64,000 nucleotides of DNA from Cunninghamia lanceolata (lineage: Eukaryota; Streptophyta; Pinopsida; Cupressales; Cupressaceae). A program made the translations under genes and the position numbers. Shown one piece after another: positions 34,246-45,030 of this stretch. The stretch spans positions 20,062,001 through 20,126,000 of the forward strand of contig BSBN01000039.1 of the NCBI GenBank assembly GCA_027924645.1. The letters run 5' to 3'. Numbering within the stretch: the stretch's first letter is position 1; each line of letters begins with the position of its first letter. The notes below the pieces were generated by a model. It did not search any database. It had not been told where the DNA came from and worked only from the letters and a program-made list of their open reading frames with translations.

Positions 34246-35440
34246 CTAAACCGCACATGCATCAAGCTGAAATAGAGTGCCAATCCAAACACCCTTAGCT
34301 AGCACCATAGATCCTCTAGTCATCTTGCATCCTCCATTTGAGAAAATAACCTGCACACCCACATCATTCAACTTACTTATAGATAGTAGGTTTTGTGCCA
34401 AACCAGGGATATGCAAAACACCATTGATCCCATTCACGCATCCATCAGGGAATCAAATCAAGACTCTTCCACAACCAACAATCTTTAGGTGAGAGTCATC
34501 ACCCAAGTACACCTTCCCACCGTCATATTTTTTATACTTCAAAAAACAACCCTGATGAGAGGTCATGTAAAAAGATGCACCATAGTCAATAAGCCACACA
34601 TCTTCCGATGCATGCATTGCCAAGGAAACAACAAACACTTCTCCATCATCTTGAGAGGACTTGTTAGAATCTGAATAAGAGTTCTTCTTTTTCTTCTTCT
34701 CCTCCTTTCAATCCTTGTAGAAGTGACCAGGTTTGCCACAGTTCCAACATAGAGCCTTGGACTTTCTAGGAGACTTAGATCTCCCACAGGATTTGGATCT
34801 TCCTTTTTCTTCCTTCTTATCCTTTTTCTTTCCCTTATCTTTAGATCTACCATGAACCACAAGAGCCTCCTTAGCTAATTTAGAAGACTTTCTCCGCATC
34901 TCTTCAGACAACAATGAAGAAACCACTTCATCCATCTTGAAGGTGGTAGTGGTACTCCTAATGGTCATAACAAGGTGATCTCACAAATCTGGTAAGGAAC
35001 ACAGTATTTTCATACATCTATCCTCCTCCATCTTCACACCAACAGAGGTCAACTAGGTAACAAGCTTATTGAATGTGTTCAGGTGATCAGTGATAGATCC
35101 TCCATCTTCCATCCTTAGAGAATACATTTTCTTTTGCAAGAATAACTTGTTTACCAGGGATTTAGCCTGATAAACATATCCAAGCTTCTTCCAAAGATAT
35201 TTTTCAATCTTCTCTTCATGGATATTTAGGATCAAGGAATCAACCAAACAGTCTTATTAGACCCTTAGTCTTCTGATCCATTAGATCCCAGTCTTCTTGT
35301 TTCATGCTTGATGGCATGGTTCTAAATACTACAAACCATAGATCTCTATCCACCAATAATTCCTCCATCTTAAGTTTCCACAACTCAAAGTTGCCTCCAT
35401 TGAACTTCTCTATATCAAAACTCCTAGATATTCTCACCAT
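34246..35440 (-). pseudogene. Copia element 2 gag and protease
   Basis: ATG at 35440 starts MVRISRSFDIEKFNGGNFEL. The UBN2 region follows (KSLVNKLFLQKKMYSLRM), then a basic stretch and the zinc knuckle CWNCGKPGHFYKD, whose last Cys codon has become TGA. The protease reads WLIDYGASFYM, with Ser of DSG replaced by Tyr. Further on are LGDDSHLKIVGCGRV and INGVLHIPGLAQNLLSISKL. Several stops and one early frame change (near 35245) break it. Confidence 0.85.
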
Positions 35441-35544
35441 CTCTTTCCTGCAACAAAGATTTCAAAATCTTCTGCACAAGATCGCACTCAAACAAATATT
35501 ATCTCAAAAAAACCTCTACCCAACAACTAGAACTAAAGGTGATT

Positions 35545-35558
35545 GGGCTCTGATACCA
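35545..35558 (-). other. Primer-binding site of copia element 2
   Basis: The minus strand reads TGGTATCAGAGCCC two bases after the LTR end, a full match to the initiator methionine tRNA site. Confidence 0.9.
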
Positions 35559-35560
35559 AC

Positions 35561-36568
35561 TCAAAGGAAGCAAGGTATGCAGAAATGCTTCCTACACTAA
35601 TCTATTGAGGAAATATTTATGCAAATTTTTATCTTTTACAATTACAGATTATGAGATGCACATTAACAGAAAGGTAAAAATGCATCAAAAACAAGTACAA
35701 TGCTCACAACATAAGATATACATGAGGAAAACCCTTTTGAGTAAAAAACACCACACTCCAAAGCTGCCCAATATATTATTCAGGAATCAAGAAGATTACA
35801 ATATACTTGCAGAGAAAGCTTTTACAAGAGTATAACGAACCAGAGATCTAGAGGTAACTCAACATCTATAAGACTCTTACACATAACCTCTATCTCAAGC
35901 TCCTGATATATAGGAGATACAATATAGTAAACCGTCAACGGTAATTACAAAACCATTAGCCAAAAAACCACCCAAAAGTGGCACCCAAATTATCTGCAAT
36001 CAAAGATTCCTTTTTTTGTGCCAAATCACACATCAACAAGTGTAATTCTCTTCTTTATAGCTCTTTTAAGTGTCCAACACATTTTCACATTTCCCAAAAA
36101 TAGGAGGTCCAACTTCCAAAGGTCATAACTTTTGATCTAGGTGTCTGATTGATAAATCATTTAATGTGTCAGAAAGATCGTGAAGAGATCTACGAATCTA
36201 TAACATGATTTTTGGTTATGACAACTTTTAAGACATTTAGGGACCTCTAAGTGCCTCAAAATTGAGTTGAATATTTTTCTGACAGTTTCAAAAAATAGAA
36301 ACTTTAATATCTCGCAATCTAGGTATGATCTTGAGTAGAAACTCACCCAAGATGTTTACTTAGTAGTTCCACACATTTTGGATAAATTTTGGGTCCATCC
36401 AAGCTCAAATGTAGAGTTACTAAAAATAGTAATCGTTGCCATTTTTAGACCTTTTGGAAACTCTGAAATTTCTAAACTATTCTTCAAGATAAAGGGTATT
36501 CAAAAAGACCAAAACTAGGAAGAATAGTAACCTTTTATAGTTTCAAGTTTGAGACACCTTTCCTAACA
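35561..36568 (-). repeat. 5' LTR of copia element 2
   Basis: About 1.0 kb. On the minus strand it starts TGTTAGGAAAGGTG and ends near CTTCCTTTGA; the other copies end TTTCA or TTACA. It is closely similar to 19472-20431 and 38096-39108. Confidence 0.88.
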
Positions 36569-37020
36569 GTTGAAGGGCTAATTCATTGTAATCTTGATTT
36601 TGATTTCTGTGAGCATTGCATTTATGGTAAACAAAACCGCATTTGGTTTTACTCAAGTTCTCATAAATATTGTGGTGTATTATATCTTATTCATTTTGAT
36701 GTGTTTGGTCCTGTAGATTTTCCTTCCATTGCAAAATTTACATCTTATGTTTCATTTATTGATGATTATAGTAGAGGGACATGGGTATATATTTTTTAAA
36801 GATTAAATCTAAAGTTTTCAATCAATTTAAAGAATTTAAAGAAATGGTTAAGTTGCATACTGCAAAGAAAATAAAATGTTTGAGGACTAACAATGGCGGT
36901 GAATATTTCTCTAATGATTTTGATAGATTCTGTAAAAATTGTGGCGTTCAGAGACAAAATACAAATCCATATTCACACTTGGATACTTTTATGGGTATTA
37001 TACACTCTTGAGACATATCT
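36569..37020 (+). pseudogene. Copia integrase N-terminal fragment
   Basis: Reads VEGLIHCNLDFDFCEHCIYG, KQNRIWFYSSSHKY, LIHFDVFGPVDFPSIAKF, VSFIDDYSRGTW and, after a shift, KIKCLRTNNGGEY. It has the CEHC zinc pair and the first catalytic Asp; the second has become Asn (TNNGGEY). It starts at the exact protein position (VEG) where copia element 1 stops at 19466, so it may be the rest of copia 1. It is more diverged from copia 2 than copia 1 is, so it could also be a separate older element. Confidence 0.7.
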
Positions 37021-38095
37021 TCCTCTTCTCATTACAAGCTATTTATTAGATTTTATGATGAGGAGATCCCCCAAAAAAATCATTATGGTCCATTGTAAGT
37101 TAATTATAACATACATGAAAAGACTATTGGTGGCATTCTCATATATCCTACAAGTCAATTTAATATATGTACTAAAGAATTCTAGAAATCAATTCACCTT
37201 GAACTAGATTCTTATTCATATTTGTTGCACATATGCTATCTAAGGTTGTCACTGATGTGGTTGTCATTGATGTCAACACTCTATTTGGGTTGTTATTGAC
37301 GATTATGTTGATGGTATACTATGATGGTGTGCTAGCAGTGGTGTTGCTGATGTTCATGGTTGGATGTCATGCCTTGATTAATGTCAAGTAAAGTTGTATT
37401 GAGAATATTTGTGGTTAGCAGAGATGATATCATGATTATATATTAAGATGGGAATTAGAAGCATCAAGATAATGATTAGAAGTAATGTTGATGTTGAATT
37501 GTTGATGATCTATAGCATGTTGTATGCTCCCTCTTATTGTTTCTAAGGATGTATGTGTTGTTATAAGAAGATTCTGGTCTTCAGATGTTGGTGGAAGTTT
37601 CTTCTACATGAAGTTTCCTGGAAGACTACCTGGTAAAATGCTTTGCATTCCTCCACATTCCTCCACATTTGAAGGTTGTGAAGGTGTTATATCCAAGATT
37701 TCAAGTCATTATACCTTCAACAGTGAAAGTTACAAGTGATAGAGTTCCAGTCTGTGCTCTAGCAAAGTAAAGTGATGATAAAGGCTTGTTGGAATTATTT
37801 GCATTCCTCTGGATGTGAAGATTTTCTCATGTGGTTTTGTGAATATGATCAGAGATGTTCAATGCATGCTAATTTGTAGTATCAGGTGATTTGGTGGTCT
37901 ACAAGTTTAGTTTTCAAATGATAGAGTGTTAGATTGTATTGTACAGTGGTTGGTTTCAATGTCTGTTGGCTTGTAACAACTTATTTCTGCATGAAATGGT
38001 GAATTGACTGATGAAGAGTGATCATATTGATCTTGTAATGTTTTTTGTTGCTTTGCAAGGTGTTAAATTCTAGTTTCTTCGAAACAGGTTGTGGT
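37021..38095. other. Unassigned sequence between copia pieces
   Basis: About 1.1 kb with no recognised coding sequence on either strand. Words such as GTTGTCATTGATGTCAACAC near 37258 look like LTR sequence, and the rest has a TGATG-rich texture. It may be a decayed LTR belonging to the fragment on its left, but I have no second copy in the window to prove it. Confidence 0.35.
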
Positions 38096-39108
38096 TGAAA
38101 GGAAGCAAGGTATACAGAAACACTTCCTACACTGATCTATTGAGGAAAGATTTATGCAAATTTTTCTTTTACAGTTACAGACTAAGATGCACATTAACAA
38201 AAAAGATAATAACAACTTCCAAATGCAAACACAAAACTTACAACACAAGATATACGTAGGGAAAACCCTTTCAGGTAAAAAACCCCACACTCCAAAGCCA
38301 CCCAATAATATTATTCAGGAGTCACAAAGATTACAATATACTTGCAGAGCAAGATTTTTATAGGAGTATATCCAACCAAGGATCCAGAAGGTAATTCGAC
38401 ATCTATAAGACTCTTACATACAACCTCCATCTCCAGCTCTTGATATATAGTAGATGCAATATAGTAAACTGTTACCGGTAATTACAAAACCATGAGCCAA
38501 AACCACCCATAAAGTGGTGCCCAAATTATCTCCAATCAAAGATGCCTTGTGATGTTCCAAACCACACACCAACATGTGTAAATCTCCCTTTTATAGCTCT
38601 TTTATGTGTCCAACATGTTTTTACATTTCCCAAAAATAGAAGGTCCAACTTCCGGAGGCCATAACTTTTGATCCAGGTGTCTGATTGACGAACCATTTGA
38701 TGCGTCAGAAAGCTCGTAAAGAGATCTATCACCCTATAACCCACTATGCTAGTTATGACAATTTTTAGGACATTTAGAGAAGTTTTGATTCCGGTAATTG
38801 AGTTCAAAACTTTTTTCTGACAGTTTCAAAAAATAGAAACTTTAATATCTTGCGATCCAGATATGATCTTGAGACGAAACTCACCAAAGATGTTCACTTA
38901 GTTGTTCCGCACCTTCTGGGAAAAAATTTAGGTCAATCCGAGCTCAATCGAAGGACTTACTAAAAATAGTAAGTCTCTCTATTTTTAGCTCTTTTGGAAA
39001 CTTTAAAAGTTCCAGACCATTCTCCAAGATAAAGGGTATTCAAAAAGACCAAAATTGGGAAGAATAGTAACCTTTCGAGGTTAGAAGGTTGAGACACTTT
39101 TCTTAACA
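38096..39108 (-). repeat. 3' LTR of copia element 4
   Basis: 1013 bases, complete, of the same family as the LTRs of copia 2. On the minus strand it starts TGTTAAGAAAAGTG and ends CTTCCTTTCA. The purine tract is at 39109-39120. The outer flank is GTGGT; its partner would lie beyond the window. Confidence 0.88.
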
Positions 39109-39159
39109 TTCTCCCACTTGTCGAACACCTTGCAAGAGCAAAGGGAGTATCAACACCAT

Positions 39160-40435
39160 GATTTAATTGCTAGGGGCCGTTAGGCCCATAGACTCTGAAC
39201 TTCTCTGTGCTCACATGTTTTGTCAAGGAATCTGCAACATCATCAAAGTTTTAACTTTTTCCAAGTTTACCTTCCCATCCTCTACCATGTCATAGACAAA
39301 ATGGTACTAGACATCAATATACTTAGTTCTTGCGTGGAAAGTAGGATTCTACGCCAAACATATGGCACTCTGACTGTCACAACAAATAGTAATCTTCCCT
39401 GCATCAAACCCAACATCAAAACACAAGCTCTTAAGCCAAATGGCTTCTTTATAAGAATGAGTTGCTTCCATGTACTCAGCTTCAGTAATGGACAAAGCAA
39501 CCACAAGTTTTCACTTACTCATCCAACTAATAGCACCACCAAACATAGTGAACACATAAGCGCTGGTGGATCTCATGTTGTCAATGTCACCTGCCCAATT
39601 TGAATCACAAATCCACAAATACAAAGTGAATGCCGAGGTTCTATAGGATAACCATGATAGCATAAGGAATACTCATAAGTACCCCATAAATCTCTGAACA
39701 CTTTCTTCACTGCATCCCAATGTACCCGTCCAGGATTAGCCATAAATCGACTAAGGACTCCCACTGCTTGGGAAATGTCTAGTCTTGTGCATACCATTGC
39801 ATACATCAAACTACCAACTGCACTAGCATAAGGAACTCTGCTCATATCCTCTGTCTTAGAATGAGACTTTGGACAATCTTGAACAAACAACTTTGTCCCC
39901 ATTATAACAGGAATAGTTAAAGGTCTGTAATCCATCATGCTGAATCTCTCCAACACAGTGTTAACATACTTACTCTAGCCTAACCAAAGTTTTATGTTTG
40001 CTCTGTCTCTTCTAATTTCTATTCCCAGAATGTACCGAGCTGCCCGTAGATTTTTCATCTCAAACTATGCTGACAACTGAGACTTCAAATCAGAAATCAA
40101 ACTTTTACCATTTCCAGTGAGTAACCTATCATCGACATACAATGCGATAATGAGAATGTGATCATTGTCAAACTTGTAGTAAACACAATGATCTGATTTC
40201 GATCTTTGAAATCTAATACTCAACACAAAGGCCTCAAACTTCTGGTACCACATCCTAGGAGACTGTTTCAAACCATACAAAGACTTTTTCAACTTGTAAA
40301 CCAAATTTTCTTTACCTTTCACTACGTAGTGCTTTAGCTATGACATATAGATTTCCTCCTCCAAGTCACCATGAAGGAATGTTGTCTTCACATCCATCTG
40401 TTCCACTTCTAGATCATACATTGTTGCAAGAGATA
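39160..40435 (-). pseudogene. Copia element 4 RT and RNase H
   Basis: On the minus strand: [66 protein letters not shown] with YVDD, VGSLMYAMVCTRLDISQAVG, and RNase H to about 39160. Stops and frame changes break it. Its N-terminal RT part ends abruptly at about 40435, where the large-LTR element begins. Confidence 0.85.
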
Positions 40436-40462
40436 ACATGAACCGAAATATCAAGATTTTGG

Positions 40463-42596
40463 AAAATCTTGATTATACTTGTGAAAGAGAATGACTTGAG
40501 AGACATATATATATACTAGCATGTAGTTATTATTGATGTTATATGTGATTATGTGATCATGTGTGTGATGTATGTCGTTTAATTGCTTTGGCTATTTTAC
40601 CATGTGCTATTAATGGGTTTTGTGGAAGTGTGCTGGTTAATTTCCATGCCCATGGAAAATCGGAGGTCGGACAACAACCATATGTTATACCCCTATTTAG
40701 CCAACCTAGTCCTAAGTAGGACTAAGGTCATATGTGTTTGAGAATGTTGATTTTGTTGTAATTGATTTATGACATTTTGTATGGTTTACCCTTTTTCTAA
40801 TTATATTTTGATGTGTTGTAAAAAGTGTAATGTTGAGTTTGCACAAATTTTAGTGCTAAATGTTTGAAGCCCTTTTGAAGTGATTTTATGTGCTTCTAAG
40901 TGTTGCTAATGGTCAAAAATTGACCCTAGGTCATACCCCTAGGGTCTAGGACCATTCCTAGCTTGTTTAAACTTGTTTTGGACCTTGTATGGTCACCCAA
41001 ACTTTACCCTGAACTCAAGTGACGAGTTTGGGAAGTGTGAGGGGTGGTTGGAAGGTCACCATCTCACTTAACCCCAACCTCACCCACTTGGGTAAGGTTA
41101 CCCTTACTTTTCATGCTTTAGATACTTCTCACTTGTGTGAACCTCTTCCCTATGCTCTCACACATGTGTGAGAGCACTTGTGGGGAAGAGTGTAGCTTAG
41201 ATGAATGAGAAGGTATCATAAGAAGCTTCCCTTGTGTGCTCACATCTCCCTATGCTCTCACACGTGTGAGAGCTTGTGGGAGAATGTGTAGCTTTGTGGA
41301 ATGGAGAGGTGACAAGTGTCACCTCCACATTCTTGTGGAGTTGTGAGGAGGGTTATGTGGATGGAGGAGAGGGTGACACATGTCACCTTCTCATCCATTG
41401 GGGTTTGAGAGTCTTGTCTTTATATCTCTCTGATTTCGATGAGAGGAGGGTTCTTTTCATTTCTTTTGGGAAATTTTTTTGACTTGTGTTCGGAGAGTGA
41501 AGGACTTGGGATTTTGGGAGAACTTGTGGAAGATCTTCACCAAACACCCTCCATCCTTGAAGCTTGAGAGGTATTTCTCAAGGCTTCAAGCCATTTACTT
41601 ATTTGTGTTATATATGCAATGTGTTTATTCATGGTTTATGCTTATGTTATTTTAGTTTCTATGTGTTGTGGGTCTTATGGGTTGTTTGGGTGAGCTCTCA
41701 TTGTGAGAGAGCTCACCTTTGTATTGGGTGGGAGAGGATGTGAACCTCCTCGGTTTCCCCTCTTCATTTTTGGTATGGATTTATGGCCAAGGGCCTTTAT
41801 TTGAAGTTTATGAGGAGTTTTGGGGTATGGCACGAGTGCCTTAGTTTTGTGAAATGATAAGTATGGAAAGAGGCCAAGTGAATAATGAGTATTTTTGTGT
41901 ATTAAGAGTGTGAGTCTCCTCGAGTAGAGTGAGTCCACTCTCTCACCCTTCAAATCTGTATTTAAAGTGGATTAGTTTTGTGTGTTGGCCTTGGTTGGGT
42001 GTAAATGTGTTTGGTGTGAGTGTTACATTTTATGTGGTTTGACGTTTGGTTGTTGGAGGGCCTCCTAGCTTGGGGGTGGCCTATTTTAGGCCTAGGTTGG
42101 GAGGAGAGCATTTCAAGGGCATGGTGAACTATTTTGTGTGTATGTAGGTTCTCTTGGTGGCCTTGGAGGAGTTTGGAAGTTGGAAAGAAGCTATGTGTTT
42201 ATTGGGTTTTGGAGAAATGTAAAAAGGATGGCAATAAGATGCCTTATCCCTATCTGGGCTTGTAATAGGTTTGTTTTTGTTTGAGAGTTGAGCTCTCATA
42301 AGGGTTGTAGTTCTCCTTACTCTCCTTGTCAATATTGTATTTATTTTAAATAATTGAGGCAATAAGTTTATCTTCACTCTTTTTTTTGATGAAAGAAAAT
42401 GTAGCTCTCCTTCTTCCCTCTCTCTTTATTTGTTATAATGATATGCATGAGAAAATGAATTGAGGAAAGAAAATGAATGTGTTGTTAGTCTATTTATTTC
42501 CTTGAGTTGCACAAATTTTAGTTTACTGTTTTAAATATTCCACTGTGTTTTTATTTATTTAATTTTTTTTCTCTATTCAGACATAGAGGACAGAGT

Positions 42597-42650
<54 letters not shown>

Positions 42651-45015
42651 TGAATGTCATACTATTGTAAGCAACAAATAGAAGTTTAAAATTAACAAAA
42701 GTAATTTAAAGTATGTCGAATGAAATGGATTAGGGCAAGTTTGTTTTGTTTAAGCTTTGAGGCACCCAATGCCCCTGCACAGGGAACACTTTGTATAGTA
42801 GCGTTGGGCGGATTAAACTTTTGTTTACTGCAGATTGCTGTGTTCGGCCTTTTGGCCGTGACTGATAAAAAAATGATTCCCCTGCATTTTACTTTGCCTG
42901 CAACATTTCATTGATTGTATATGTGTGTGTGTGTGTGGATCCTGTGTAATATATATGTAGTAAAATAATAAAGGAGGGCCTTTGTATTATTTTGTTATCT
43001 CTGTGATTTTCCAAAAAAAAGAGATATAAATGTCTATGTATAACATTTCTCTCTACCATAAATATTTAGTTAAAAACCAGTATATATATGTTGAGTCTTC
43101 TTATATAGCTGTGAATGAAAATGAGGCTTCCTGTGCATAAATTCATTAAATTCATTTACTGTGTGCAAACCATTTTTACTATGGGTATTTAAATATCTTC
43201 TATGAGTATATGACAAGCAATATATATATGTATGTTCATTGTTGTGCTTAAATAAAAATACCTCTGGGTATAATTTATTTCACATTTAAACCATAGAGCT
43301 ATTTGTATAGATTTGTAATAAAATAAATTACTTGCTTCTTGAAACAATAGAAAACTTAGAAAAGGTGAATTACTGAAAACCTATGCATGCAACAAAGAAA
43401 ATAAGAAAATAAATTAGAAACCCAAACAAGAATGTTAGAGAGAAATTATTTAAAACCTGTAGGAAAAGAAAATTGTTAGAAAAACAAAATATGATAGAAA
43501 ATAATTGATCCCATTTGGGAAGATACTTTCCTCTTGGGAAAGTTCCTTCCCACTTGCTCCTCTCCTTGAAAACCTGCAACCTGTTAGAAAACAATGTGAA
43601 TATGTGAGAGAATAGAGTGCTTTTATAAATTTATTTCTAGGGTTTGGTGCCCTAGAGATTAGGAGGTTGTTAGTGAATTAAATCTAGTTTTTTCTATTTT
43701 AAACCCACTTAGAGAGTGGGAGTGGTTCCTTTTTTTTTGAATTTTAGTATGGGTGTGCTTTAGTGCTTTATGTATTTATTTATTTTTACCTGTTTGTATT
43801 TATGGAGGGAATGGAGGAAATATATTTCAAGAGATATGGTTTATTTTATTTAATGTGGGATTTTTAGATTTTAGTGTGGGTGTGCTTTAGTGTTTTTTAT
43901 TTAATTTTTACCAATTGTATTATTTAAAGAGATATGGTTTATTTTTATTTAATGTGGGATTTTTGGATTTTTAGTGTGGGTGTACTTTAGTGCTTTTTAT
44001 TTAATTTTTACCATTTGTATTTATGGAGGAAATGCATTTAAAGAGATATGATTTGTTTTTTTTTAATTATTTATTTAATATGAGATTTTTGGATGTTAGT
44101 GTGGGTGTGCTTTAGTGCTTTTTATTTAATCTATTCTTGTGGTGGAGAATTGTGTTTAAAACAATAGGATTAATTTATTTAATGGCTGATTTATTTATTT
44201 AAGCCTCCATAGTATTTTAATGCTATCCTTTTTAATGGTTAGATTTAATTAAATTCCTTAGTGGTTGAATTTAAAATTTATATTAGTTAGCTGTTTATTA
44301 AATTTATTTTGTGAGAAATAAATCAGTGAAAGTTAATTTAATTTTCATTTAAAATATTGAAAGGGGTTAGGGTGTAGAATTTATTTTAATTTATTTTTTT
44401 GAAAAACTCCTATAATTGATGAGATGACGTTATGTTGTTGAAATCACTATAGGATTTATTCCATTTTGGCTTGTTATACTGTCGAAATTTCTCTAGACTA
44501 GATGGAATGTATATGATTAAATTAGTTTGATTAATTTCCCCTTTTTGCATTAGTTGCTTACTTAATTGTTTTAGTTAAATTGTGTTTATAGTATTAATTT
44601 AATGTTAATTTTATTAAGTTGATAGTTATCATAAGGTTAGATTTTTATTTATATTGAAATCATTCCACCTCGTTTAGTAAACTCTAGGGTTGGATTCCAA
44701 GATAGGAACCAACCCTCTTAGCGTCACTTTGTGCAATGTATACCCCCTTAGTGACTATCACTTCGAAAGGGAATGCGAATTTAGATCGCATTATCCTAAT
44801 TGAGATTGACTTCCCCACCTTTGGGCGACGTGCCTAACGTAGGTTGCTGGTGCAACTACGTTACGTGTGTGTCACCGAGCGTGCTTGATGCATGTGAGGG
44901 GGTTTGTAGAGTCGAGTGGAAAAGTTTTTGATTTCTCTTGTCATGACCACATGACAAATGTGGACATGACATGTGTGTAGCTCGTCATGACCACATGGCA
45001 AATGTGGGCATGACA
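40463..45015 (+). repeat. 5' LTR of large-LTR element (left end truncated)
   Basis: Matches 49023-53721 over its length and ends GGGCATGACA. It contains palindromes at 41154-41175 and 41254-41273, a TA microsatellite at 42600-42646, a GT run at 42918-42936, and several copies of GTGGGTGTGCTTTAGTGC at 43740-44130. No gene is seen. Confidence 0.85.
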
Positions 45016-45017
45016 TT

Positions 45018-45030
45018 TGGTATCAGAGCC
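45018..45030 (+). other. Primer-binding site of large-LTR element
   Basis: TGGTATCAGAGCC, two bases after the LTR end, is a full match to the initiator methionine tRNA site and shows the element reads left to right. Confidence 0.88.

Larger units (their letters stand above)
19472..36568 (-). mobile_element. Ty1/copia element 2, minus strand, split by a gypsy element
   Basis: LTRs at 19472-20431 (3', truncated) and 35561-36568 (5') enclose a full copia gene order on the minus strand: primer site, gag, protease, integrase, RT, RNase H. RNase H is interrupted at 20836/31728 by a 10.9 kb gypsy element. Without that insertion copia 2 is about 6.2 kb, a normal length. About 60 bases of the outer end of the 3' LTR are missing at 19472. 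Confidence 0.87.

Noticed and set aside
42720..42914. Small open frame inside the large 5' LTR
   Set aside because: Its counterpart in the 3' LTR near 51570-51735 has deletions that break the frame, so it is not conserved.
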